NCBI GenBank assembly: GCA_029245525.1
Contig: JAQWPD010000057.1
Coordinates: forward strand, 1 to 42,766
Length of the DNA stretch: 42,766 nucleotides
DNA from: Gammaproteobacteria bacterium
Lineage (GTDB): Bacteria; Pseudomonadota; Gammaproteobacteria; Steroidobacterales; GCA-2729495
Direction: 5' to 3'
Shown: piece after piece, positions 8,638 to 17,862 of the stretch
How the letters are laid out: each line of letters begins with the position of its first letter
Numbering within the stretch: position 1 is the first letter of the stretch
Translations under genes and position numbers: made by a program
The notes under the pieces: model-generated
Databases searched by the model: none
What the model saw: the letters and a program-made list of their open reading frames with translations, nothing else
Told to the model about the DNA's origin: nothing

Positions 8638-9552
8638 ATGACAGCGGCCACATCAATCAACCTATGGACTCATACAGAGACAAATGAGCCTCGCGGCTAT
8701 ATAGATTCCGGAAGCTTGAAGGAACTGTGGTTTCATACCGGCACCGCTTGCAATCTAGCCTGCCCATTTTGTCTTGAAGGTTCCAAGCCCGGTGACAACC
8801 GGCTGCAACGGATCACGCTCAATGATGCCAGACCATTTATCGATGAAGCAGTTGAACTCGGCGTTGAAAAATTTTCGTTTACCGGAGGCGAACCTTTCAT
8901 CGTTAAAGACTTCGTCAATATACTGCACTATGCAGCGAACCGTCGTCCCTGCCTTGTATTGACCAATGGTACACAACCGGTATTGAAACGCCTGCAGCAA
9001 ATTGCCATGCTTAAAAACTGCTCTTACCCAGTGAGCTTTCGCATAAGTATTGATTACCCGAATGAGATGCAGCATGACGCTGGCCGCGGCGCGGGCTCTT
9101 ATAGAGAGGCACTACAATGCATTAGAGAGTTACGGGCAATCGGCTTCGACGTGTCAGTGGCAAGACAAATGTCAGCGGACGAAGACAGCGCACTGGCCGA
9201 AACCGCCTACCGGCAGCTGCTGACGAATGAGCATATTGATCTCGATACAAGAATCGTCAGCTTTCCCGATTTCGGCATCCCCGATTCCGCGCTCAAGGTT
9301 CCCGACGTAACTGAAAATTGCATGACGACATACCAAACGGCCACAACACGGAACCAGTTCATGTGTTCATTCAGCAAAATGGTAGTCAAGAAAAACGGGG
9401 GAATGCGCGTATATGCATGCACGCTAGTAGATGATGACCAGCGGTATGATCAGGGGGACACCCTTAATGAAGCATCAGAGAAGCGCGCGATGCTCACCCA
9501 TCATCGCTGCTACAGCTGCTTTAAGTTCGGATCTTCCTGCAGCGAAGGCTAA
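8638..9552 (+). CDS. Radical SAM protein with C-terminal auxiliary cluster motif
   Basis: A 304-residue enzyme. The radical SAM cluster motif is ACNLACPFC (C38, C42, C45) and the SAM-binding GGEP is at 83-86. The C-terminus has further cysteines at about 228, 243, 261, 291, 294 and 301 in a SPASM/twitch-like arrangement (MCSFSKM, VYACTLVDDD, HRCYSCFKFGSSC), so a second Fe-S cluster is likely. It does not show the N-terminus or motifs I associate with ArsS, which adds the 5'-deoxyadenosyl group to methylated arsenic, nor the RCCLLKC motif of ArsL. It forms an operon with the fused glycosyltransferase. Its reaction is unknown. An arsenic substrate is inferred from context only. Its stop overlaps the convergent TonB-like gene by 4 bases. 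Confidence 0.88.
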   Translation: MTAATSINLWTHTETNEPRGYIDSGSLKELWFHTGTACNLACPFCLEGSKPGDNRLQRITLNDARPFIDEAVELGVEKFSFTGGEPFIVKDFVNILHYAANRRPCLVLTNGTQPVLKRLQQIAMLKNCSYPVSFRISIDYPNEMQHDAGRGAGSYREALQCIRELRAIGFDVSVARQMSADEDSALAETAYRQLLTNEHIDLDTRIVSFPDFGIPDSALKVPDVTENCMTTYQTATTRNQFMCSFSKMVVKKNGGMRVYACTLVDDDQRYDQGDTLNEASEKRAMLTHHRCYSCFKFGSSCSEG

Positions 9553-10499
9553 GTTGGGAAGAAATCAATCGGCTTGGTCGTGGTTAGACGCGCAACATCT
9601 TTATCATCAAAGCGGAACATCTTAATACGCTGCACTAACTTACGCTCAAGCTCTGCATCGTTCAGTTCGCTGGATACGATCTCCACCATGGAAACTTCGC
9701 CGCTAGGCTCAATCGTCATGCGCAACACGACCTTGCCTTGCAGCCCTGGGTCCTTACGCAGCGAACGGGTATACAACGCATAGATAGCGCCTTTATTCTG
9801 ATCAAACACCATCTCGATTTCTTCACGGCTTCGCGATGGAACCGATCCACCACCATCACCGCCCGACCCTACCGAACTGCCAAAGCCTTCGATAGGGCTA
9901 CCCACCTGAGTCGTATCACGGCCGCCAATTCCCGAACCCCCGGTATTGCGACTCATCGCTGCCGTACTAATGCCGCCACTGCTCTTGCCCACCGAAGATG
10001 AAATCATCGAGCGCTCACTTCGCTTGGCTTCACCAGCAACACCGGTAAGGGGCTGATCTTTCACAACCGCAGAAACCGCATTATTACTCCGCAGATCCGC
10101 AAGGTCTGCTGAAAACGCCATTAAGCCGGCTCGCGATGCTTTTTTGCGCGCATCAGCCTTAGTCTGTTTTGGCGGAACTGGCTTTGGTGTCTCTTGTGGC
10201 GTTTCTGTCACGGTCTCGGCAGGCTTGGGTGCCTCGGATTCTATCGGGACATCAACAGGCTTAGGCGGTGGCTCAACCTTCTTCTCAATGAGCAAGCGGG
10301 CAAAGCGTTCGGGGATTTCTTCCTGTTTGTCGATATCCACATCAGGTAGCGGCAGCCAGGGGACAATTATAGCAAACAGCAATGCAGCGATAATGGTTCG
10401 CTGCCAAACCTTAGCAAAGGTCTTTTCTTGCTCGGCCGCCACTTCCCATGGCAACGAATAGGATCGGTAATGCATAAATAGAGCATCCTGCCGACTCAT
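9549..10499 (-). CDS. TonB-like energy transducer, AgmX/PglI C-terminal domain
   Basis: A 316-residue inner-membrane protein. It has a short cytosolic N-terminus, one membrane segment at about 34-51, a Pro/Lys/Glu-rich periplasmic stretch at about 58-120, a Gly/Ser-rich linker at about 150-225 and a TonB-fold end (YTRSLRKDPGLQGKVVLRMTIEPSGEVSMVEIV). That final domain is the AgmX/PglI type, first named in Myxococcus adventurous motility. The start ATG overlaps the stop of the upstream ExbD gene (ATGA). A second ATG 24 bases further in is possible. It is the last gene of the ExbB-ExbD-ExbD-TonB-like set and should transmit proton-motive energy to a partner at the outer membrane. Confidence 0.88.
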   Translation of the reverse strand: MSRQDALFMHYRSYSLPWEVAAEQEKTFAKVWQRTIIAALLFAIIVPWLPLPDVDIDKQEEIPERFARLLIEKKVEPPPKPVDVPIESEAPKPAETVTETPQETPKPVPPKQTKADARKKASRAGLMAFSADLADLRSNNAVSAVVKDQPLTGVAGEAKRSERSMISSSVGKSSGGISTAAMSRNTGGSGIGGRDTTQVGSPIEGFGSSVGSGGDGGGSVPSRSREEIEMVFDQNKGAIYALYTRSLRKDPGLQGKVVLRMTIEPSGEVSMVEIVSSELNDAELERKLVQRIKMFRFDDKDVARLTTTKPIDFFPT

Positions 10500-11020
10500 T
10501 GCGCTGCTCCAAGGGTGGCTGCATCGGCAGGGCCCTTCTGCACAATCGCCAGGGATACCCGGCCGTAATCAGCCGCCGTACAACTCGCCATGACTCGCTT
10601 TAAGAGCTGATAGGGCAAACCTTTATCACCCATAATAGTAACTTCACGGCTTTCGATTTCCGCGCTTTCATCGTCCTTAACCAGCAGCTTTTCGGTCTGG
10701 CGTCGCAACTCATTTTCGACTTCCGGAATAACTACACCTGGCTGAGCCATCACATCGGCGGTGTCGGCAACACGGCGGCCCTGCACTAATATGTAATCCG
10801 CATTAACCATGATCACAACGCTTTCACGGGCTTTCGCTTCCGCGACAGATTCAGGCAGCTGAATATCCTTAGCGTTTGGCAATACCTCAACGTCCGAAGA
10901 GTTCACCAACAGGAAAAACACCAGGATCGTAAAGATATCCATCAACGAGATCAGGTTCAGGCCCGGGCTTTTCGCCTTGTTTAACCGTTTCTCCATCCGC
11001 TTTGCGCGTCGTGACATCAT
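10496..11020 (-). CDS. ExbD/TolR-family proton channel subunit (Asp-containing)
   Basis: A 174-residue protein with one N-terminal membrane segment. LNLISLMDIFTILVFFLLV carries D28, the conserved proton-carrying Asp of ExbD/TolR. The rest is periplasmic. An insertion rich in charged residues (KLLVKDDESAEIESREV, about 110-128) and the ending TCTAADYGRVSLAIVQKG-type fold are consistent with the ExbD periplasmic domain. It lies 17 bp after a second, Asp-lacking ExbD gene and overlaps the TonB-like gene by 4 bases. With ExbB it should form the energising channel. Confidence 0.93.
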   Translation of the reverse strand: MMSRRAKRMEKRLNKAKSPGLNLISLMDIFTILVFFLLVNSSDVEVLPNAKDIQLPESVAEAKARESVVIMVNADYILVQGRRVADTADVMAQPGVVIPEVENELRRQTEKLLVKDDESAEIESREVTIMGDKGLPYQLLKRVMASCTAADYGRVSLAIVQKGPADAATLGAAQ

Positions 11021-11037
11021 CGTGAAACTATCCTCAC

Positions 11038-11538
11038 TTAATTCCCGGCCAAAACCGGTGCATCGCCAATGGAGACTTCAGGAAATAACTCGCCATAAAT
11101 AACGTCACCCGCGACAACTTCGGGGTACGACCGGGTCGCATCAATAATCTGCACCAATACGTCATACTCAACATCAGGCTCCAGCAGCAGAGCAGCATCG
11201 AGTCGATCAGGGTAGGTGATCTTTACGCGTTTTAGGTAATTGGTTAAGCCGGCATAATCATACTCATTATTAAGCTTAGGCAGCACTGTTAACGAGCCAC
11301 CATTGCGGTCACCGACCTCGATAGAATCTGCGCGTACAATTACTTCCAGAGCAAATTCAGGCGGTTCAGCCGACGCCTCGGATTGCGCCAAGGGCAAATC
11401 CAATTCGACAATCGCAAGTCTTGAAAACACCGCGGTAATTAACAGAAACGGAACCAAAATCACCATCAAATTCATGAAGGTGGTGATATTCAGCTCTTCA
11501 GCTTCCTTATTACGACGCGCTGACCGACGATGGCTCAT
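11038..11538 (-). CDS. ExbD/TolR-family protein lacking the conserved Asp
   Basis: A 166-residue ExbD-like protein. The single membrane segment reads ITTFMNLMVILVPFLLITAVF. The position of the essential Asp is Asn23, so this subunit should not carry protons itself. The periplasmic domain is otherwise intact (FALEVIVRADSIEV, YDVLVQIIDATRSYPEV). It overlaps ExbB by 4 bases (ATGA) and precedes the Asp-containing ExbD. The two probably form a heteromeric pair around ExbB, with this one structural or regulatory. Confidence 0.9.
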   Translation of the reverse strand: MSHRRSARRNKEAEELNITTFMNLMVILVPFLLITAVFSRLAIVELDLPLAQSEASAEPPEFALEVIVRADSIEVGDRNGGSLTVLPKLNNEYDYAGLTNYLKRVKITYPDRLDAALLLEPDVEYDVLVQIIDATRSYPEVVAGDVIYGELFPEVSIGDAPVLAGN

Positions 11539-12182
11539 GAATCGCCATCAGCCCGGCGTTCACCCACCGTGTTCAAGAATTTCACGGACGCCATTTCCAG
11601 GCTATCAATAATTTCAGTTGTCTTGGTCTGCAAAACCGCATGCATCAGCAGCAATGGAATCGCTACAATCAAGCCAAACGCGGTTGTATTCATAGCAACC
11701 GAAATACTGGCAGACAGAAGATCAGCTTTCTCCGCAGGGTTGGCGCCAGAAACGGCAGTAAAAGCGCGAATCAATCCAATAATAGTTCCAAGCAATCCAA
11801 GCAATGTAGCGATATTGGCAAAGGTCGCAAGATAGTGAGTACGCTTTTCCAACTGCGGCATCACCTCCATCAAGCTTTCTTCCATCGACCTCTCGATATC
11901 ATCCCGCCGACGTGCCGTTTTAATCCGGTTCAGTCCGTAAGTTAGAATCGTACCCAATGCCGACTTCGACGCACTGGTTATTGATTCGGCTTCAACGTAC
12001 TCGCCATCCTTAATGAAAGGGGTTACTTCCTTCCACAAAGCGTTACTTCTGGTCTGAGTCGTTGAGAGGTACATATACCGCTCAACGGCTATTGCCAGTC
12101 CTGCAGCCAAAACCAGAATAACCGGGTACATAAAGAACCCGCCGTTCTGGAAAAAGCCGACGATGCTGCTGTAAATTTCCAT
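11535..12182 (-). CDS. MotA/TolQ/ExbB-family proton channel protein
   Basis: A 215-residue inner-membrane protein with the three-helix ExbB layout. The first helix is near 15-35 (GGFFMYPVILVLAAGLAIAV), followed by a long cytosolic loop with RRRDDIERSMEE. The second and third helices are about 125-148 (TLLGLLGTIIGLIRAF) and 160-185 (AMNTTAFGLIVAIPLLLMHAV). The conserved small residues and Thr of helices 2 and 3 are present. A strong ribosome site (AAGGAGG) precedes the ATG by about 10 bases. It works with the two ExbDs and the TonB-like protein encoded next to it. Confidence 0.95.
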   Translation of the reverse strand: MEIYSSIVGFFQNGGFFMYPVILVLAAGLAIAVERYMYLSTTQTRSNALWKEVTPFIKDGEYVEAESITSASKSALGTILTYGLNRIKTARRRDDIERSMEESLMEVMPQLEKRTHYLATFANIATLLGLLGTIIGLIRAFTAVSGANPAEKADLLSASISVAMNTTAFGLIVAIPLLLMHAVLQTKTTEIIDSLEMASVKFLNTVGERRADGDS

Positions 12183-12211
12183 GGCCCTAAAGCCTCCTTT
12201 CCGAAAAAATC

Positions 12212-12553
12212 TTAATTTGTTGCGCCATCCGTTACCGGAGATGTGGACAATTGCCCATAATAGTCCACATGTCTAAGAAACACGTCACGGTCTACCGGTG
12301 CGAGCACTTGATCAAGCAGACTGTTCATCGCGCGGCCATCTAAATTACCGGGTCCGGCACTTTGCCAAGGCACTATATAAAGGACCTTCGGGAGCTCTGC
12401 ATTGCCCGTAATAACGGTAGACCCGAGCTCAAGCTTATCAACCTTGCGGCTCTCTGCTCTCGCTTCAGCGGTGTCTGAACGCGCAGTCTCCTGTGCCTGC
12501 GCGAGCGACAACAGGCCACACAACACACAAGCTAATAATCGATGCATCATCAT
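12212..12553 (-). CDS. Small conserved periplasmic protein of the ExbBD cluster
   Basis: A 113-residue protein with a Sec signal peptide (cleavage predicted after AQA near residue 20) and a short mature domain (LPKVLYIVPWQSAGPGN, SLLDQVLAPVDRDVFLRHVDYYG). I do not recognise a characterised family. It ends in TDGATN, which contains DGAT and is loosely like ApbE flavin-attachment sites (S/T-GAT), though the usual preceding residue differs. Three consecutive ATGs open the gene, and the first overlaps the TPR lipoprotein stop. It is translationally coupled to that gene and precedes exbB. Confidence 0.75.
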   Translation of the reverse strand: MMMHRLLACVLCGLLSLAQAQETARSDTAEARAESRKVDKLELGSTVITGNAELPKVLYIVPWQSAGPGNLDGRAMNSLLDQVLAPVDRDVFLRHVDYYGQLSTSPVTDGATN

Positions 12554-13167
12554 TGTTTAAGCCCTCCTGCATCACCTCTGGCCGTGCGGCGCCGCAGATC
12601 CGCTATCCAGCGATCCAGCGCTACTGTATCCGCATCTGCCGGTAACCTATCGCGATACTGCTGATAATAAACCAGCGCGACCTCAGGTTGTTGCAAATAT
12701 AAATCGTTCAAGACACCCAGATTCAGGTACGCCAAGGCATATTCTGGATTAGCAGCAATAGCGTCACGATACGCGGTATCAGCCGATTCAAATTGACCCT
12801 GCTCACGGTAAATAATACCCAGCTGATTGTAGGCTGGAGCATAACCAGGCTCAACGAGCACGGCGGTCTCCAGTGTCGCTACGGCAGCATCCGCCTGATC
12901 ACTGCGTAACTGCAATTTTGCCAGATTCAGGTAGGCCGCTGAGTAACCGGGATACTCAATAATAAACGCCTCGAATGCAGTAATAGCCCGACCATCCTCA
13001 CCGTTGCGCATTTTTTCCAACGCCTGCTGATAGCTTTGCAGCACCGCTGATGGAACATCCGGGCGGGCATTCCCTGCCTTAGAAGTGTCTCGCTGCATCA
13101 TACTGCAGCCACTAATTGTGGTCAGCGCGAGCGCTATACATGCACTGTTAATCAGTAAGCGAAGCAT
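12550..13167 (-). CDS. TPR-repeat lipoprotein
   Basis: A 205-residue protein with a lipobox ending at Cys21 (TTISGC), so it should be anchored to an envelope membrane. The mature part contains about four tetratricopeptide repeats, for example AAYLNLAKLQLRSDQADAAV, APAYNQLGIIYREQGQFESA and ALAYLNLGVLNDLYLQQPEVA. It is probably a protein-interaction scaffold. Its start lies 20 bp inside the end of the large TPR gene, and its stop overlaps the next gene by 4 bases. Confidence 0.9.
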   Translation of the reverse strand: MLRLLINSACIALALTTISGCSMMQRDTSKAGNARPDVPSAVLQSYQQALEKMRNGEDGRAITAFEAFIIEYPGYSAAYLNLAKLQLRSDQADAAVATLETAVLVEPGYAPAYNQLGIIYREQGQFESADTAYRDAIAANPEYALAYLNLGVLNDLYLQQPEVALVYYQQYRDRLPADADTVALDRWIADLRRRTARGDAGGLKQ

Positions 13168-15964
13168 AGCTTTCGGTCCTTTCTGATCTTGAGTAACGGC
13201 CCGGCATCAACTCGGCCAAGCGAGCATAGCTGTCTTTAACCGCCTGGTCATATACACCGTTAGCAGCGCGCTGCACATTTGCCTCATAAATCTCGATCGC
13301 TTTTTCTTCGAAAGGAAATGCCTGTTCTTCGAGCAAAATATCGTACTGTTCCAGTTCATCATTATTCAGCTCCGGCGGTTTCTCCGAGCTCATCAGATCC
13401 TTACTCAACTGATAATAGATTTCTGCCACCTGATAAGTGGCGACCGTCGTGACCTCAGCAACGCCATATTCTGCAGCAGCGTTATACGCATCAAGCGCCT
13501 CTTCCATGCGGGCTTTTTTGACTTTCATGCTCGCCTGCAGGGGCGCATTGAGTTTTATCGCCTCAAAACGGACAAAGTAGGGTTCAGCCAATTCAAGTGA
13601 ACCCTTTGCCGCAAGATACCGACTGCGGTCGCTGCGCTGACTGCCCGCCGCCGCATCTTCCGCAATGATTTCTCTCAAAACCTCATCACGCGCCGCCCCA
13701 TCCTTTAACTGCAATTCAATATTCGATAGCCGAAAACGTGCCTCCAATGATTCGCTCATTGGTTCAGGAAACTCATTCACAAACTGGCGGTAGGTGCGCT
13801 TGGCAGCAGAAAGCTGGTCATTATTCTGGTACAGCTCCGCTGCCTGCCACAGTGATTCGCGACGCGTGTCAGCACTCAAGTCGCCATTTGCCGACAAGCC
13901 CTCGAATTCTGCTGCCGCAGCCAACAACATACCTGCCTGCAAGTAGGAATAAGCCATTTTCTGTGACACTTCATTGCTAAGCGGATGCTCCGGGTACTGG
14001 GCACGAAACTGCTGCAATATCAAAATCGATTCAGGCCACCGTTCTCCGTTAATCAATAAGGTCGCTGCATCAAACACTGCGACAGGCTTAATGTCGGAGC
14101 TGTCTGCAATCCGCAGATAATCAGCCACCGCCAAATCAACATCACCCGCCAGCTGCGCAGCCTCTGCCTGACGGAAAATTGAAGCGGCAATTCGCTCCTG
14201 CACCTCAAGACGCTCTTCGTCAGAAATATCGTAGCTCGCCAACTTCAAATAGGCCTGCTCGGCATACTCGTATGCGCCCTGATCAAAGCGCGCCAATGCG
14301 ACGACTCGCCACGACACTATCTGAAAATCATTGCTTGCCTTGGGCTTCCGGCTCAACAGCTCGCGGGCAACAATACTCGCTGCAGTAAATCGACCACGGT
14401 CAAACAGCTGCTCTGATACAGCCACAAGCAACGCACTCGACTCGGGATTATCTGGATACTTATTGGCAAAATAAAGATCGTCCATGATCTGCTGTTCATC
14501 CCAAGCCGCCTGATCTGCTACCGGCAAGGTATCGCGATACATGCGGGCTGCGAGGATTGAGGCAAAACCGGCTTCAGCGGCCTGCGGGAAACCCGGATAG
14601 TCATACGCTGCAGCCTGGTACGCAGCAATCGCCGCTTTCGGCTGAGCAGATTCAGTGAGTACCTCGCCAAGCAGGAAGATGCGCTTAGCCACCTCTGGGT
14701 CATCAGGAAAAGCATCAATGTAAGTGCGGTACCACAATGCTGCTGCCACATAAGCCTCTGCATCATTATTCTGCTGAGCTCTGGAATGTTGGTACTGTGC
14801 GAGATCACTAAGGTTTATTTTTAGCTCGGCAATAACCTCAGGCCGATCTTCCGGCTGCCAGTAACCCCAGTAGTCTGCAGCAAGCCCATAGGTGCCAACA
14901 TAGGCCATCTTGCTCTCAAGCACCAAACTGGGGAAACCTGCGGTGCGATAGGCGGCGATAGCCAGACTCTGAAATACCGGTGCTTCATAGTGCGTAGGGT
15001 AATCGATCGCAAACGCCTCATAGACCCCCGCCGCATCAATATAACGCTCTTTTTCCAGATACAACTCTGCTAGCCCCTGATACAAAAAATACGCGTATCC
15101 AGAACTATTGTGTGATGCCACATAACTGCGGATCGAATCCGGACCATCTTCATATGAAAATGCAATACTCATTACGCGCAGAGTGTCTTCAAACAATTCA
15201 CGATCAGCGCGAGATAGATTCTCAATAACGGCTGATGACTCTGCTTCAGAGTAACCGCCAAGCTGCTCATCCATGAGCGTCAGGAACGATTCAATGCCTT
15301 CAGGGTAGAAACCCTGTTTAAAGCAACTCCACCCATGCTTATACAACGATTGCTCATAAAAACGGGAAGCATCACCCTGCGCTATTACAACGGCGTAAGC
15401 GGCCTCAGCACCAATATAATTTTTTTGGATGAATAGAATCTCACCACGCCGAAATTGGGCTTCTGCAATAAACTGACTGTTTGGCCAGCGACGAACAAAT
15501 TCATTTAGCGTAGTCAGTACGTTGTCCTGCTCACCCACATTTTCATAGGCTTTGGACAGCTGATACAGCGCCGCCTCCATGCCATCATAATCAGGATACT
15601 GGACACGAATATCATTGTAGATACGAATAGCGGCTAACTGGTCGGCGTCGTTGTAGAGCGTTCCACCCGAATCAACGCTGCGCTCCTCAGCGATTTCCAT
15701 ATAAAGGTCAGCCTGACGCCGCATAGCCTCTGCGCGCAATACAGCGTCGGCAGTGCCCTCAGCCAAATAACCTGCGTAAGCATTCAGTTTCCGGGAACTG
15801 GAAACCGGGTCCGGCTCAGCTATACGCACTTCAGGCGCTCGGCCGGATAAACTTTTTAGTGTCGCCGGATCTTTTTTACCGGGCCAAGCCGGTGCTGCGC
15901 TTGTTGCTAACATCAGGACGATCAGCAGTGTCGAAGATGCAGAAATACGATAATGCAAACTCAC
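13148..15964 (-). CDS. Large periplasmic TPR protein (938 aa)
   Basis: A 938-residue protein with a signal peptide at about 1-28 (cleavage near APAWP). It is almost entirely helical repeats of the TPR/Sel1-like type, with many AxxxY...P..SxFxxEAQFRRGEILF-like units. Such proteins act as extended scaffolds. The start is GTG, overlapping the upstream TPR gene's stop (GTGA). In this cluster three TPR proteins of different sizes precede the ExbB/ExbD genes, suggesting a periplasmic assembly linking inner-membrane energy to outer-membrane partners. Tyr, Ala and acidic residues are abundant. Confidence 0.9.
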   Translation of the reverse strand: MSLHYRISASSTLLIVLMLATSAAPAWPGKKDPATLKSLSGRAPEVRIAEPDPVSSSRKLNAYAGYLAEGTADAVLRAEAMRRQADLYMEIAEERSVDSGGTLYNDADQLAAIRIYNDIRVQYPDYDGMEAALYQLSKAYENVGEQDNVLTTLNEFVRRWPNSQFIAEAQFRRGEILFIQKNYIGAEAAYAVVIAQGDASRFYEQSLYKHGWSCFKQGFYPEGIESFLTLMDEQLGGYSEAESSAVIENLSRADRELFEDTLRVMSIAFSYEDGPDSIRSYVASHNSSGYAYFLYQGLAELYLEKERYIDAAGVYEAFAIDYPTHYEAPVFQSLAIAAYRTAGFPSLVLESKMAYVGTYGLAADYWGYWQPEDRPEVIAELKINLSDLAQYQHSRAQQNNDAEAYVAAALWYRTYIDAFPDDPEVAKRIFLLGEVLTESAQPKAAIAAYQAAAYDYPGFPQAAEAGFASILAARMYRDTLPVADQAAWDEQQIMDDLYFANKYPDNPESSALLVAVSEQLFDRGRFTAASIVARELLSRKPKASNDFQIVSWRVVALARFDQGAYEYAEQAYLKLASYDISDEERLEVQERIAASIFRQAEAAQLAGDVDLAVADYLRIADSSDIKPVAVFDAATLLINGERWPESILILQQFRAQYPEHPLSNEVSQKMAYSYLQAGMLLAAAAEFEGLSANGDLSADTRRESLWQAAELYQNNDQLSAAKRTYRQFVNEFPEPMSESLEARFRLSNIELQLKDGAARDEVLREIIAEDAAAGSQRSDRSRYLAAKGSLELAEPYFVRFEAIKLNAPLQASMKVKKARMEEALDAYNAAAEYGVAEVTTVATYQVAEIYYQLSKDLMSSEKPPELNNDELEQYDILLEEQAFPFEEKAIEIYEANVQRAANGVYDQAVKDSYARLAELMPGRYSRSERTESYASLTD

Positions 15965-17856
15965 TCTGCAAACTCCGCTGATGGACCAGCGCTATCAAAA
16001 ATTGCAGCCTGGGCAAATCGAGCCTGAGCACGATACTGCAATAGCCGCTCACGCTGCTCCACTAAATTTTCAGCGGCAACGTCGCTCAGCTCGCTTATCT
16101 GCAAGGCAGACACCACAGCAATATCATCGATCAACTGCTGAACCTGCGGTGCAAGCATGCGTGCACGCTCTGCGTAATCTTCTAACAAAAGAGGTGTTGC
16201 GGTTAACCGTTGAACAAATCGCGCATGGGTGCTCTCAGACTCTGCAATGAGCGCACCCAACTCTGCCTGCTGACCCTGCTGCTGCCATCGTCGAAGCTTA
16301 AATTCACGGTCTATATCCCATGACAACACGCCCTTAAAGAGCTCCAGCTTCTCCTGCGACTCGGTGCTGGCCGTGCTCCATTCGGAAGAGTTTTCTAATG
16401 CATCAATACGCTGCAATACCGACAACTCTTTCGCAGAAGCAAATACCACCGAGTCATCACTATTTTCTGCTGCTGAAATTGTCTCTGCAACACGCTCATA
16501 AGTGCTTCGATGAGCTGCCATCTCCTCGGCATAAAGCCCGTCAGGCAAACGCTCCAATGCGATCGAATAGGCTGCCATTCGCGAAGCTACGATGTCGCCA
16601 TAGATGTCCAGACGAGTCTGCCAATCACGCAAATGAGACGCCAGCATGACGAGATCACGATAGTTACGCAGCCCTGATTGAAACCGATTGCTGGCAATAA
16701 CCTCATACAAATATCGAACCTCGGTAGTATCAGGTAATGAGCTCAGACTCCAGCTGACACGACTAAAATCGGAAACATCTTCGGTAAGCAACTGCTTCAT
16801 GAGCTTGCCCTGACGAGCAACCACAATCGCCTGATCCAACCGACGAATCTCGTTGTCGTAAAGCTGAATCGCAGCCGTATAACTCTCAACCGCCTGCTGA
16901 TTCGCACCCAACTGCCGATAGGCATATGGAATAGCCAGCACTGATTCTTGGAATGCCGGATCAATTGCCTGACGATCACGCAATTCGAGCCATGGCACGA
17001 GTGCACCACGAAAATTACCCTCAGCAGCCTCCGCCCAACCGTAGCCTAACAATGCTGAACTCGAAAACGGGCCTGTTAAACGAATTCTTTCTAAAGCCAC
17101 CTTCGCCTGCGCACCGTCTTCCTGACGCAACCAAACAAAGCCCAGCGCAAGATTCGCGCGGTCACGCAATGCCCGCATTTCTTCACTGGACGCTTTTATG
17201 CTGCCTACAGCATCCAGATAGGCCGTTGCCTCATTGATGCGATCAGCCTGAACCAGAGCAACCCCGAGGTTATATCGGGCGTAATTTCCCCAATCATCAA
17301 CAGGCTCCCAGGCATCAACTATTTGTTCTGCCTTACCAAGCTCGCCCAATTCCATATAAGCCTGCGACAACAATGCATTGCGTTCGACGCTCTGGTGAGC
17401 CGGCAATTGATCTCCCGCGTACCGCAATACTTCTGCAGCCTCATCGATGTAACCACGCTGAAATAGTATTTTGCCCAAAAAAAACCAGGCCCTACCTCGA
17501 AGCTCTTGCTCAGCAGATACCCTCTCGCCATCCTCAACCAGAGTCGGCTCCATGTTATTCCCGAGCAGCAGTTCAAATATTTCTGCCGCATCGCTATGCA
17601 AACCATACGACAGTAGCAACCCGCCACGGAGCAATTCGGCTTCGGCAGCATGATCATCTATGCGGGAAAAATGCTCTTCAACAAGCAATGTTGTTAAAGC
17701 AGAGAAATAATCTTGTTTGTAAAACTCATACAACACCTGACCGTATGACAGGTTCTCTATAACGACACCAGAACGGGGTGTTACTTCCGCCGCACACAGC
17801 TGCCCACAGCCAATAAGAGCAGCTACCAGCGATAGTTTGCGAACCAATCTGCGCAC
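15961..17856 (-). CDS. Periplasmic TPR protein (631 aa)
   Basis: A 631-residue protein with an N-terminal signal peptide (LSLVAALIGCGQLCAAEV). The first 300 or so residues are tetratricopeptide-type helical repeats (AWFFLGKILFQRGYIDEAAEVLRYA, ARYNLGVALVQADRINEA). The C-terminal part (about 400-620) is helical and probably coiled coil, rich in Glu, Arg and Gln. The start is GTG, 6 bp after the upstream stop. Its function is unknown. Its position in a strictly overlapping operon with exbB/exbD indicates one complex. Confidence 0.88.
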   Translation of the reverse strand: MRRLVRKLSLVAALIGCGQLCAAEVTPRSGVVIENLSYGQVLYEFYKQDYFSALTTLLVEEHFSRIDDHAAEAELLRGGLLLSYGLHSDAAEIFELLLGNNMEPTLVEDGERVSAEQELRGRAWFFLGKILFQRGYIDEAAEVLRYAGDQLPAHQSVERNALLSQAYMELGELGKAEQIVDAWEPVDDWGNYARYNLGVALVQADRINEATAYLDAVGSIKASSEEMRALRDRANLALGFVWLRQEDGAQAKVALERIRLTGPFSSSALLGYGWAEAAEGNFRGALVPWLELRDRQAIDPAFQESVLAIPYAYRQLGANQQAVESYTAAIQLYDNEIRRLDQAIVVARQGKLMKQLLTEDVSDFSRVSWSLSSLPDTTEVRYLYEVIASNRFQSGLRNYRDLVMLASHLRDWQTRLDIYGDIVASRMAAYSIALERLPDGLYAEEMAAHRSTYERVAETISAAENSDDSVVFASAKELSVLQRIDALENSSEWSTASTESQEKLELFKGVLSWDIDREFKLRRWQQQGQQAELGALIAESESTHARFVQRLTATPLLLEDYAERARMLAPQVQQLIDDIAVVSALQISELSDVAAENLVEQRERLLQYRAQARFAQAAIFDSAGPSAEFAE

Positions 17857-17862
17857 CGGGCT

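Noticed and set aside
8638-9552. Calling the radical SAM gene arsS
   Set aside because: Its N-terminal motif context and length differ from what I know of ArsS. Only the neighbourhood supports an arsenic role.
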